DNA from: Morinoia aosen
Lineage: Eukaryota; Arthropoda; Malacostraca; Amphipoda; Talitridae
Assembly: GCA_030386875.1 (NCBI GenBank)
Contig: CM059577.1
Span: 22,951,038-23,015,037 of the forward strand
Length of the DNA: 64,000 nucleotides
Direction: 5' to 3'
Shown: piece after piece, positions 50,431 through 62,200 of the stretch
Layout: each line of letters opens with the position of its first letter
Numbering within the stretch: the first letter of the stretch is position 1
Notes under the pieces: generated by a model
Seen by the model: the letters and a program-made list of their open reading frames with translations, nothing else
What the model was told of the DNA's origin: nothing
Database searches by the model: none
Program-made: the position numbers and the translations under genes

Positions 50431-53400
50431 AGTCTGTGTGTAGACATGTTAGATGGAAAAAAGCCTCTTCAGGCTCCCATTTTAGTTGACGAGAAGTTCG
50501 AAATGACGTTCCAAATTAATTCCTTGCAAAAAGCACTTTCCAACGTGGCCAAAAGTTTCCCGTTGGCTGACACCTCTTTTGAGGCAAACTTAGAGACGGA
50601 TATGGTTAGTCTAGATTGCATACTGGGCATCGATTTAATACAATGTTGTGCTGAATTCTCTGTGGTGCCATGTATGATGGGCTCTGCATTTCTGTTTAAT
50701 CAAAAAATAATTCCTATGGGCAATGTTGACCATTTTTTGAGCAGGAGGGAGTCACTTGAGATGTACCGTAAGTTGCATTCTGAAAGCGCCATTCAAGAAT
50801 CTGCCATAAATTATGTCCTAGACCCTTGTCCTTGCACGATTGATCCAGTCGGTAGTGTGATAGAGTCGAGCCAGGTGGAAGGAAATTTGGACAGGATGTT
50901 CAAGTTAGATTCTATTGGCCTGACGGACGAGGTGCTCAGTAACGAAGATGAACAGAAAATAGCTGAATTTGATGCAGGTATTGAGCACCGAGATGGTAAG
51001 TACCATGTCAGACTTGTCTGGCATGATAACATAGAAAATGTCCCGGACAATTTTAAGGTTGCCCGAGCAGTGTTGACAAGAGTTGTTGATAGGCTAAGAA
51101 AGAAAAACTTGTATGATTTGTACGACGATGTGTTCCAACAGCAGTTGCGGGAGGGTGTGATTGAAGAAATAACGTTAGACTGTGCACAAAAGAGAATATT
51201 TATACCCCATAGAGAAGTGGTAAAGACCGACCCTACTTGTACTACTAAGGTGAGGCCGGTATTGAATTGCAGTGTGAAATTAGGGAATCGACCATCATTA
51301 AATGAGGCCGCTTTCTCTGGAGTCGATTTGATGAGAAATCTATTTACTTTGCTCATTGGTGTTAGACAGGATGATTATTTGGTTCTCGGGGATATTCGAA
51401 AAGCTTATTTGCAAATAAAGTTGGCTGATGAAAGCGATAGAAATAGATTTTGCATTTTATGGCAGAAGAATGGAAAGATGGTTGCATATAGGTATACGAC
51501 TATAGTTTTTGGATTCGTGACGAGCCCGTTCATTCTAAATTATGTAATAAGGAAACATGTTCAGCAGTATGAAAATGATTTGTGCAGCTATTTTCTCGTG
51601 AACAGGATGTACGTGGATAATCTTTACATGACAGGTTCCGATCCGGCACAGTTGCATGAACTTTATTACACTGCGTGCCAACGGCTGAAAACTGCTGGTT
51701 TAGAGTTGCGATCATGGTCGTCCAACAGTAAACAGTTGCAACAAGTTTTCGAAAGAGAAGAGACAGGTATGAGTCATGAGGAACCTTATGAAATGGTGTT
51801 GGGTTATAGGTACGACAAAAATGCCGATTTTTTCGCACTGAATTTGGAAATTCAACCCGTGTTGGAATGCGTAACAAAGCGTAAGTTGCTGTCTCGCATG
51901 GCAGGATGTTTCGATCCGCTGGGGTTGGTGTCACCGGTCACAGTCAGGGGCAAGACTTTGATGAGGGAGATGTGGAGAGCTCGGCTGGAGTGGGACGATC
52001 CACTGCCGGAGAACCTTAGCAAAGATTGGTGTGCCTTGCAGGGGGATCTTAATAAGTTGAACACTCTTAACTTTCCGCGCAAGGCTTGTGACACCGGGGA
52101 GGTAGATTTTGTTATTTTCACAGATGCATCTACAGCAAATTACGGGTTTTGTCTTTATACAGTTTCTGAAAATGTGAAGCAACCAACATTGTTGTTTAGT
52201 AGGACGAAGGTTGCGCCGTTGAAGACTAAAATTCTTCCGACATTGGAGTTACTTGCAGTTTATATTGCTTTGAAATCCACTTTGAATTTGCTTAAATCAC
52301 TTGATAGAGTTGACGCAAAAAATTTGACAATTGCTATAGATTCGCAAATTGTTCTCTCGTGGATATTGAATAAAACCGTGAAAACTAAAAATGTATTTGC
52401 CAAAAATCGAATCAAAGACATCTGTCAGTATGTGAACTCTTTGAAAGCTGACTTTAACATTGAATGCATTTTCAGGTACGTGACGTCGCAGGAAAACCCT
52501 GCAGATTTGGTTACTCGTGGTCTGTCATTCCGTGAGTTTCAGAAAAAACTTGACTTCTGGCTGCACGGGCCAAGTTTTTTGAACTGGCCAATACAGTGGC
52601 CAGAGAATGCGTTAGGTTGTGTCTCCAAAGCTAATAAACCTTTGATTACGTGCGCAACAAGGCTGGGTCAAGCAAATGGTGTAATGCCAGTTTTTTCTCC
52701 AGATAAATTTTCGAAATTAAATAAGTTGATGGGAGTAACTGCTAATTTGTTCAAGTTCTTTGCCAAGAAAGGGGTGAATTCTTCCCGTTTAAATTGTTTG
52801 AATAAAGCCAAGCATTATTGGGTTAAAATTGAACAAAGAGTGAATTTCCCAGAGGAACATGCATATTTGTACGGTAATGGTGTAGCCAATGCCATTCCAC
52901 AATTGGTAAAAGACTTAAATTTGTTTCTGGACGAAGACGGAATCATTCGATCTCATGGTCGACTTAACAAGTGCCCTCACATTCCTTATGGGATAGCGAA
53001 TCCCATGTTACTATCGAAGTACAGTTTTTTGACGAAGTTAATAATAATAGACTGTCATGAACGTTGTAAGCATTTAGGATTAAATTCGATCCTGAACGCC
53101 CTGCGCAACCAGGGATTCTGGTTGCCGAAAGGCAGACCACTGATTCGTGAAATTTTGAAAGAATGTTTAATGTGTCGAAAATTTATTGCAGTACCTTGCA
53201 AATATCCGAAAACTACGGATTTGCCGCAAGATAGGGTGAACTTGGTGCGGCCATTCCTAAATGTGGGAATAGATTTCACTGGCCACTTTAATGTAAAGTT
53301 TGGAGAAAATTGTGTGAAAATGTATATATTGATTTTCACATGTTTGTGTGTGCGGTCAGTGCACTTGGAACTTTTGCCGAACATGACTACTTCTGCTTTT

Positions 53401-54300
53401 CTTGGTGCCTTTATACGGTTTTCTAACAGGTACGGGCTTCCCGACGGGATCTACAGTGACAACGCGCCGACCTTTTCTCAGGCGTCTAAATTGCTTAACG
53501 ATTCTCTTTCAGATGACGATGTCTCTGAACACTTAGCTAGGAATAATGTGAAGCATGTACGCATCCCGCTCTATAGCGCTTGGTACGGAGCGATATGGGA
53601 GAGGATGATTGGTGTTGTAAAGAAATGTTTATACAAGTCTATTGGAAGGAGTAGAATCGAATATTTCCAAATGTTAACTTTACTCACAGACATTCAAGAG
53701 GCTGTGAATTCGAGACCCTTAACTTACCGATATTCATCAGATGATTCTTGTGAAATAGTTACACCCAATGCTTTTCTTAAACTGGCCCAGGGTTCTCATT
53801 TGGTGTTCGGTGGGAACATTGGTGGAGAGATAGAGAAGCCTACGAGATATTCTTTGATTAAAACTTTAGAAATTAGAGAGGAAACTTTTGAGAGATTCAA
53901 GGATTTGTTTTATAGTGAATACTTGCTTTCTTTGCGTGAAAGACACGTTGACTCGTACCAGCCTAACTGGAACGATAGAATTAAAATTGATGACCTTGTC
54001 TTGATTGCTTCACCCACCAAGCCCAGACCCTTATGGTCAATGGGCAGGGTTGTTAAATTGTTCAGGGGCGATGACGGGCGTGCGCGCTCGGCGCGGCTGC
54101 TCAGATCTGATCGCACTTTGGCGGAATATGCGATTTCGCTTCTTTATCCTTTGGAATTGCATTGTGATGAAGTACGTAGTTGCGTTCCCCCTGGTGATCC
54201 TCTTGAGCAGAACTTGCGGGATGGTGGGCCCTCCGTTGATGCAGAGCGCCGTCCCAGACGAGCTGCAGCCACTCGTTGCCTTCAAAGGTTGCGCGAATAA
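50420..54300 (+). pseudogene. pol: BEL/Pao pol: protease end, RT, RNase H, integrase
   Basis: Long open frame to TAA at 54298-54300. Domains in order: end of the protease; RT with RPVLNCS at 51253, catalytic Asp in LGDIRKAYLQI at 51391, and YVDN at 51610-51621 in place of the usual YVDD; peptidase A17-type block GCFDPLGLVSPV at about 51905; RNase H with FTDAS near 52120, LELLA near 52245 and IAIDSQ near 52335; integrase zinc region (H-x-x-x-x-H at about 53056-53073, CLMC near 53170) and catalytic D-D-E at 53272, 53458 and 53599 (NVGIDFTG, YSDNAP, AIWERM); C-terminal DUF5641-like block DLVLIASPTKPRPLWSMGRV near 53990. This segment is itself unbroken. It would copy the RNA and insert the cDNA. 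The lack of an intact link to gag and the YVDN motif argue against present activity. Confidence 0.9.
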
Positions 54301-54680
54301 ATTCGCTATCCCCGCCCCCCGGGAGTGTGTGGGAAAAATCCCCCAAAAGTATTTCTGTGGTAACATTTTTCTGTCGACCTTTCAGTTTGAATGTCGCTTG
54401 AAGATCTTCTGTTGTTTCGTTGGAGATTGTAAGTGAAGTGGGTGGGGGCTGTTTCCATTGAATTAGAATTAATTTTTGAGCTTATACCATTAAAACATTA
54501 CTCTAGTTGTCCGAGTGATGAACATGTTACTTGGGCTTACCGGTTCTTGAACATGTTGAGAAACGTGGCGTCGGTCCCGCGGGCTGAATGGTGACTCTGG
54601 ACGAGGAGGGTTGTGCTACTGTTCGAGCGAGCTATCGGGCCTGCAGTGCTTCAGTGACGTGGCAAAGTTTTTCTAATTTC
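54301..54680. other. BEL 3' region with purine-rich run
   Basis: Noncoding sequence after the pol stop. A purine-rich run at 54432-54449 (AGTGAAGTGGGTGGGGGC) could be a polypurine tract, but it lies 1.4 kb before the LTR copy at 55870, and no purine-rich run lies directly before that copy. The true 5' border of the LTR is therefore unsettled. Confidence 0.35.
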
Positions 54681-55004
54681 TAATAATAATAATAATAATG
54701 AATAATAATGAAGGCATCTACGGATGCTTTATTTCCAATCAAGCCTGATACATATCACCTTGTACATTGGATTTTCAAATGCCTTATAACTAACGCCAGG
54801 ACGCCATGACGCTTTCCCCCGGTCGAGACCGGTACCCATTTCAGACACCTGGGTAGAGTGGGGTATTGTGCTTGGAATTTTTCTCCTATACCCAACAGAG
54901 AAAATCGCCACTGCCAGCGCCGAGTTTCGAACCCGGGTCCCGGCCGCACGGCGGCGGAACCTATAGCACACGGCTATCGCGAGCACGCACACGGCTATCG
55001 CGAG
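54681..55004 (-). mobile_element. tRNA-derived SINE nested in the BEL element
   Basis: On the minus strand the element starts with a tRNA-like head. An A-box-like GATAGCCGTGTGC (about 54968-54980) is followed some 35 bp later by a B-box-like GGTTCGAAACTC (about 54930-54941), the internal RNA polymerase III promoter layout. A tRNA-unrelated body follows, and it ends in an (ATT)n-type tail (plus-strand AATAATAAT at 54681-54712). A 17- to 19-bp string, ACACGGCTATCGCGAGC, is duplicated side by side at the head (54968-54984 and 54988-55004), either a partial head duplication or part of a target duplication. It lies between the pol stop and the 3' LTR, so it inserted after the BEL element did. Confidence 0.7.
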
Positions 55005-55869
55005 CGTTCTACCTGAACTGCTTTTTCTCCTATCGTTACGTTTGCGTGAATGTGGTTCTTTTTTTTCCTTACGTGTTTAGTTGGCTCTACTAGGGAGCTT
55101 ACGATTAACCTCTAAATACTCCATGCAAATTGAATTACATTACCTGCTTTGGTTATGAAGCAAAATTGATGTTATTGTTGATAGGGTGTGGCTCACTTAT
55201 TGACGGGTTTCACCTGACCTGGATGAGGGCTGCTCCCGATTACTTTTCCTTGCATTTCTGAGCATTTGAACCTTTGACTTTCCTTCCTGTCTTTCCGCGT
55301 GGAGTATTTGCCTTTTCCTGATTTCCGCTTGATTTCTGAAATTATTTCCTTCTGCCTAAACGTGTTTCACACTGGGTGCACTGTAAACTCAGGTTTGTAA
55401 ATTTTTAGGGTAAGGTGGGATAACTGGTAAATGATTCATATTGATGATGTTCCGTTGGTTGTTAGTAAGTGCTTGAATTTTGATTCGGTCTAATGGTTGT
55501 ACATTTTTTTTGTTTACTAGTATCGTGGAGCCGCGGCTGAGGTCACGAGCCGGCCTTCTTGTCTCCTGTCTCGTCTTCTACGATCGACTCTAGCGTGAAA
55601 ATTAACTCCGAACAGTTATGTACGCAGTCTGCTGCGGTTAGTGTTTTCAATTTGGTCTGGAAAGCCAGGTTAGCCGCATAGATTGCAATGCTTGTTGCTG
55701 CTCCTTCATGTAATACGACTTGAATCCAGAATTAGTAATTTTAGTGACGATAGCGTCATTGGCGGCTGTTTATGGTTATATTGAGTTTTCCCTAAATTAA
55801 CCGTCAAGTTTGATTACTTTGTTTTTCCTCGTCGGTCTTGTTGCCTTGCCACCTCGATTAATGCCGCTC
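55005..55869. other. remaining BEL 3' noncoding region
   Basis: No coding frame recognised. It may be untranslated BEL sequence or additional LTR sequence if the LTR is longer than the copy preserved at the left end. Confidence 0.35.
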
Positions 55870-56308
55870 TGCCCACAGCTCGCGAAGTGGTGTTGGCCAG
55901 CGCCCGCCGGAGTCCGGGGCAAGCTCGGTCCACCTTGGGGCGACTCGCCTGTTTATGCAGTCTTGCCTGTTCTCCAACTGAGACTTACTTTCGGGCGTCT
56001 TGCGACTCTGGGGACTGGAGGCACTGCTATATCAGCGGAGCCCGCTCGCTGTTCTGTCCGGGTCTTTCGGACCTTGTCGAGCCGTACGCCCGCGTTTCCC
56101 ATTTTAACGTTTTTAGTCAACTTCTTCGGAAGTTTAATGATAGTTTAATACATTAAATACCTTAAAATATTGAAACTTTAACGAGTTGTTTGGTTGGAAG
56201 CTCCGTTGTGCTGACAACTATCTTGTTGAAAAGTCTCCTCGATTAAATAATAATCTTACCGTTGAATTGTTTCCTTTAACGAACGATTGTGTGGAAGAAA
56301 TTTCCACA
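55870..56308 (+). repeat. 3' LTR of the BEL element (439 bp as defined)
   Basis: Begins TGCCCACAGCTCG and ends GAAATTTCCACA, so it has TG...CA ends. The start is set only by where the inverted copy at 48473 stops matching and is therefore a minimum. It has diverged clearly from the two left copies in the AT-rich half, for example TTTTTAGTCAACTTCTTCGG against TTTTTAATTCACTTCCACGG. Confidence 0.8.
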
Positions 56309-56332
56309 TCTTATATTAACATCTAATCTTAT

Positions 56333-56553
56333 TTGACAAAATATTCCACTCGACAAAATAGCCTAATTGATAAAATAATTCACTTGACAAAGTAGCCTAC
56401 TTGATAAAATAATTCACTTGACAGAATAGCCTACTTGATAAAATAATCCACTTGACAAAATAGCCTACTTGATAAAATAATCCACTTGACAAAATAGCCT
56501 GCTTGGCAAAATAACCCACATGACAGTATAGCCCAATTGATGAACCTCTCGAC
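56333..56553. repeat. 17-bp minisatellite, 13 monomers
   Basis: Thirteen head-to-tail 17-bp units that for the most part alternate between TTGACAAAATAGCCTAC and TTGATAAAATAATCCAC, so a 34-bp dimer is the working unit in the middle. Outer units are more degenerate. It begins 25 bp right of the BEL 3' LTR. The same monomer family lies left of the element at 47576-47740. Confidence 0.9.
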
Positions 56554-58904
56554 CAAACAGCCCACTTAGCACATTTCACCAGCTGAAAACCCAGTATTGC
56601 TCAGCCCATTCAGCGCTGACACCTCAACCAGCTGGTGGGCTGAGTGCTCAACGAGCGACCTACAATATCAGCACACAACCTGCTCATTTGTATGTTATGC
56701 AGCAATTTTTTAGTGTTCAGGTTGGAATTTCCCCTTCTGGTTGAAATTAAAATGAGAATCTATGATTGCTGTACCCCGATATATATTGGGTCTACAGCTA
56801 TCTTACAGAAATGGTCGTACGCAGTTGTGTCGGTTGTTGTCTTCTCTGAATTTGTGCGAGGAATGAAAGTTCCTTGTATTCTGTAATAAAGCCTGGAACT
56901 TTAGAAGGACTGATAAAGTATGACTTTTTTTAAATTATTGTTTTCAAACATGGGCAGGCATTTGCAACGTTAAACATTAGAATAATTATATGAGAGTTTA
57001 CTTGTACTGCGCGTTGCCTGTTCTGAGTCAGGTTTTAATTTCCCTGACCGCCTGCAAGAAATGACACAGTCAAACGTCGGTAGGAAGATGCGTAAGTTTT
57101 TTCTGATCTCAGCGCACTCTTCTGCTTTGTAAGCAGGTTTTGTCAGTCTATTTCAATCAATGTTTGTTTTGAAACTTGACTGGAAGAAAATTTACGGGTA
57201 ATTTTCAATGCAAAATCCAGCACAAAATTCAGGCTAGATAATTTTCAGTATCAGAGTTGACAGACACAAGATAATTTCATGACGCTGGGGTATAATTTCA
57301 TTACTTGAGTTGTCATCTATAAAAATAGGCAAAGTTTTCCTTGGCCCGGGCTGCAGTAAAGGCCTAGGCAAACAACAGGTCTAAAGTTAGAGGTGCCTTA
57401 CTTGGGAGACGCGTGCTTCTTTGAGGCGCTTCAACTTGCTTGCTTACACGATTTGCTCGGCTTAACTTCTTCTCTGAACAGCCAATTGCTAAGTCCGGTC
57501 AATAGCCCCTCCTGCGCCTGGCAATGAGGGGGAGGAGAAGGATGGTTTAATGAGGGTGCTCACCATGAGCTGCACCAGTATTGGGCCGTTTAATAAGGGC
57601 ACGTAGCTCTCCAGAAGTATTTGGAGTAGCGAAGTGACTTCGGAGTTATGAATTTGCTGACAGAAGAGCGGTTGTGAGGGAAGTGGAGTGCGTGGGATGA
57701 GTCCTTGCATGTGCATGCCATATCGGAACACTGAGAAGCAAGTATAATGCATTCCTTAATGAACCAGATTCAGAAATTTACCTCAATGAACCGGTATTCT
57801 AAATATTTAACAGGATCCAGACGTATGCATTTAAATGGGCTCACATCCCGACTGCTCAAAATGATTTTTCATTGATTTAAAAAATATTTAATAGAATTGC
57901 TTTCATTTACCTTATATCCTAGAGTTTTTATCAGGAGCCAGTGTCTTTGATACCGAAGAGTTTTTGCTTTGATGAGCTCAACTCCTAAATACCTAAATTA
58001 TTATCATTGTGTCCTGAAAGCCATCTGATGTACAAGGACAACTCACGCGATAACTATTCCAGGTATTGCAAAGAGGACAAAAGACAAATAATGAAAAAGT
58101 CTCGTTCCGAAGTGACGTTGTTTATCCAACATTTTTGTTTGAAACACTCAAATTTGCTTGTAATGCGCATCTAAGAATGATTTACGGGCGTGTACATGAT
58201 TCAAAATTGAGTACTTGCAAAATTGAGAAGTGTTACGTCACAGGACCATGAAAAATCTGCACATAACTGAGAACTTATTGTATCTGCCCTGCGGAACAGG
58301 GCTGCCAAATTACGTTTTTTGTTTAAAGAAGTTTGCAATTTTTCAAATTTGTCTTTGATTAAAAATAGAATTCGACTGAATTTGACTGCCGTATAAGTAA
58401 AGTACCATTCAAACATAGTCTTCCTCTCCTTTCGTTTTTATTTATTGTCTTTATTCAGGTGGGGTGGAGCTGTCGGAAGAGGTATTGGGGAGGAGCATTG
58501 GAGCACTGTGGCATTTATACCCTATACCCTAAGGGAGCTTGCATGACAATAGAGCACCTGAAACTGAAAGCGCTTTTTGACATAGGTTAGATACGGTGGC
58601 TAACTGGAACATCTTTCCTCTGATTTCCTCGGAAGAGTGATAATTGCCAAACATCGGCATTGTGCTGAGAAAGGTAGAGAGAGAGCAAGTGGCGAGTTTT
58701 GTGAATTATAAGTAATCTTCCTGGCATGTATAATGATCTGCAATGTCGTGAGGAGAGCTGCTGTATTATAGCTGTTTTTTTATTTGCCTTGACGGGTCTG
58801 GGCTGTCCTCCTTGGAGAAAATTCGCTAGTGACGCCTTAACAGTCTCTGTTGCTGTAACTCCTTCCGTCAGCTCTACTGTTTAATTATGTAATCACAATA
58901 TCAT
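56554..58904. other. unrecognised intergenic DNA
   Basis: Only short frames (60-87 codons) with no recognisable similarity. A GC-richer patch at about 57340-57560 shows no known element. No RNA gene seen. Confidence 0.35.
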
Positions 58905-59010
58905 TTCCATGATGATGTAACATGTGATAATAATTTGATATCATTATTATATTATAACAATTATATGATAACAATTATTTAGTATTAATTATATAATAAA
59001 GTAATTCACT
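58905..59010. repeat. AT-rich low-complexity tract with small inverted repeats
   Basis: Words such as GATAATAATTTGATATCATT and ATAATTATATGATAACAATT form many short self-complementary stretches. Low-complexity DNA. Confidence 0.5.
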
Positions 59011-59289
59011 GTACTATATTATGCCATGTACGGTGCCCAGCTAAATAGAACAGCTCTCCATTCGCCGTTGCAGCTGACGCCATTTACGCGTCAGGTATGG
59101 GAACGCCGCGATACTTTAACATTGTTCATAATATAAAAAACATATGAAATAAGTTGACTACAAAATAGAAAATATGTCTGAATATCTAAATTATGTTACT
59201 GGTGCCATGAAGTTCAATAATAAGAGAAGTATTTCAATATAACCCCCTTTTTCTTACCTGAACTTAGGGCGATTTTATGAGAAGCACTT

Positions 59290-62200
59290 CTTCTCATATA
59301 ACCTCACTTATTACTTCAGTTATCACCCCACTTATTGCTTCAGTTATCACCTCACTCGTTATTTCAGTTATCACCTCACTCGTTACTTCAGTTATCACCT
59401 CACTTATTACTTCAGTTATCACCTCACTCGTTACTTCAGTTATCACCTCACTCGTTACTTCAATTATCACCTCACTTATTACTTCAGTTATCACCTCACT
59501 TATTACTTCAGTTATTACCTCACTTATTGCTTCAGTTATCACCTCACTTATTACTTCAGTTATCACCTCACTTATTACTTCAGTTATCACCTCACTTATT
59601 GCTTCAGTTATCACCTCACTTATTACTTCAGTTATCACCTCACTTATTACTTCAGTTATCACCTCACTCGTTACTTCAGTTATCACCTCACTTATTACTT
59701 CAGTCATCACCTCACTCGTTACTTCAGTTATCACCTCACTTATTACTTCAGTTATCACCTCACTTATTACTTCAGTTATCACCTCACTTATTACTTCAGT
59801 TATCACCTCACTTATTATTTCAGTTATCACCTCACTTATTGCTTCAGTTATCACCTCACTTATTACTTCAGTTATCACCTCACTCGTTACTTCAGTTATC
59901 ACCTCACTTATTACTTCAGTTATCACTTCACTTATTACTTCAGTTATCACCTCACTCATTACTTCAGTTATCACCTCACTTATTACTTCAGTTATCACCT
60001 CACTTATTGCTTCAGTTATCACCTCACTTATTACTTCAGTTATCACCTCACTTATTACTTCAGTTATCGCCTCACTTATTACTTCAGTTATCACCTCACT
60101 TATTGCTTCAGTTATCATCTCACTTATTGCTTCAGTTATCACCACACTTATTGCTTCAGTTATCACCTCACTTATTACTTCAGTTATCACCTCACTTATT
60201 GCTTCAGTTATCACCTCACTTATTGCTTCAGTTATCACCTCACTTATTACTTCAGTTATCACCTCACTTATTACTTCAGTTATCACCTCACTTATTACTT
60301 CAGTTATCACCTCATTTATTGCTTCAGTTATCACCTCACTTATTACTTCAGTTATCACCTCAATTATTGCTTCAGTTATCACATCACTTATTGCTTCAGT
60401 TATCACTTCACTTATTGCTTCAGTTATCACCTCACTTATTACTTCAGTTATCACCTCACTCGTTACTTCAGTTATCACCTCACTTATTACTTCAGTTATC
60501 ACCTTACTTATTACTTCAGTTATCACCTCACTTATTGCTTCAGTAATCACCTCACTTATTACTTCAGTTATCACCTCACTTATTACTTCAGTCATCACCT
60601 CACTTATTGCTTCAGTTATCACCTCACTTATTACTTCAGTTAGCACCTCACTTATTACTTCAGTTATCACCTCACTTATTACTTCAGTTATCACCTCACT
60701 CGTTACTTCAGTTATCACCTCACTTATTACTTCAGTTATCACCTCACTCGTTACTTCAGTTATCACCTCACTTATTACTTCAGTTATCACCTCACTTATT
60801 ACTTCAGTTATCACCTCACTTATTATTTCAGTTATCACCTCACTTATTGCTTCAGTTATCATCTCACTTATTGCTTCAGTTATCACCTCACTTATTACTT
60901 CAGTTATCACTTCACTTATTACTTCAGTTATCACCTCACTCATTACTTCAGTTATCACCTCACTTATTACTTCAGTTATCACCTCACTTATTGCTTCAGT
61001 TATCACCTCACTTATTACTTCAGTTATCACCTCACTTATTACTTCAGTTATCGCCTCACTTATTACTTCAGTTATCACCTCACTTATTGCTTCAGTTATC
61101 ATCTCACTTATTGCTTCAGTTATCATCTCACTTATTGCTTCAGTTATCACCACACTTATTGCTTCAGTTATCACCTCACTTATTACTTCAGTTATCACCT
61201 CACTTATTGCTTCAGTTATCACCTCACTTATTGCTTCAGTTATCACCTCACTTATTACTTCAGTTATCACCTCACTTATTACTTCAGTTATCACCTCACT
61301 TATTACTTCAGTTATCACCTCATTTATTGCTTCAGTTATCACCTCACTTATTACTTCGGTTATCACCTCAATTATTGCTTCAGTTATCACATCACTTTTT
61401 GCTTCAGTTATCACTTCACTTATTGCTTCAGTTATCACCTCACTTATTACTTCAGTTATCACCTCACTCGTTACTTCAGTTATCACCTCACTTATTACTT
61501 CAGTTATCACCTCACTTATTACTTCAGTTATCACCTCACTTATTGCTTCAGTAATCACCTCACTTATTACTTCAGTTATCACCTCACTTATTACTTCAGT
61601 TATCACCTCACTTATTGCTTCAGTTATCACCTCACTTATTACTTCAGTTAGCACCTCACTTATTACTTCAGTTATCACCTCACTTATTACTTCAGTTATC
61701 ACCTCACTTATTGCTTCAGTTATCATCTCACTTATTGTTTCAGTTATCACCTCACTTATTGCTTGAGTTATCACCTCACTTATTACTTCAGTTATCACCT
61801 CACTCATTACTTCAGTTATCACCTCACTCGTTACTTCAGTTATCACCTCACTTATTACTTCAGTTATCAACTCACTTATTACTTCAGTTATCACCTCACT
61901 TATTACTTCAGTTATCACCTCACTTATTACTTCAGTTATCACCTCACTTATTACTTCAGTTATCACCTCACTCATTACTTCAGTTATCACCTCACTCGTT
62001 ACTTCAGTAATCACCTCACTTATTACTTCAGTTATCACCTCACTTATTGCTTCAGTTATCATCTCACTTATTGCTTCAGTTATCACCTCACTCGTTGCTT
62101 CAGTTATCACCTCACTTATTACTTCAGTTATCAACTCACTCGTTATTTCAGTTATCACCTCACTCGTTACTTCAGTTATCACCTCACTTATTGCTTCAGT

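Larger units (their letters stand above)
48031..56308 (+). mobile_element. BEL/Pao LTR retrotransposon with rearranged left end
   Basis: The order is: inverted LTR (48031-48473), truncated direct LTR (48470-48764), leader, gag, protease, RT, RNase H, integrase (48964-54300), 3' region with a nested SINE, and 3' LTR (55870-56308). Domain order protease-RT-RNase H-integrase with the peptidase A17 block after RT is the Pao/BEL arrangement. The unit begins TGTGG and ends CCACA and is flanked by TCTT on both sides. Two frameshifts break the polyprotein, so the copy is probably inactive by itself. No envelope-like gene is seen. Confidence 0.9.

Noticed and set aside
54925..54985. Functional tRNA gene on the minus strand
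   Set aside because: A- and B-box-like strings are present but no full cloverleaf is seen, and the sequence continues into a SINE body with an ATT tail.
57489..57752. 87-codon minus-strand frame
   Set aside because: No recognisable similarity, unusual composition from a GC-richer patch, and no signal for splicing or start. Length is within chance.
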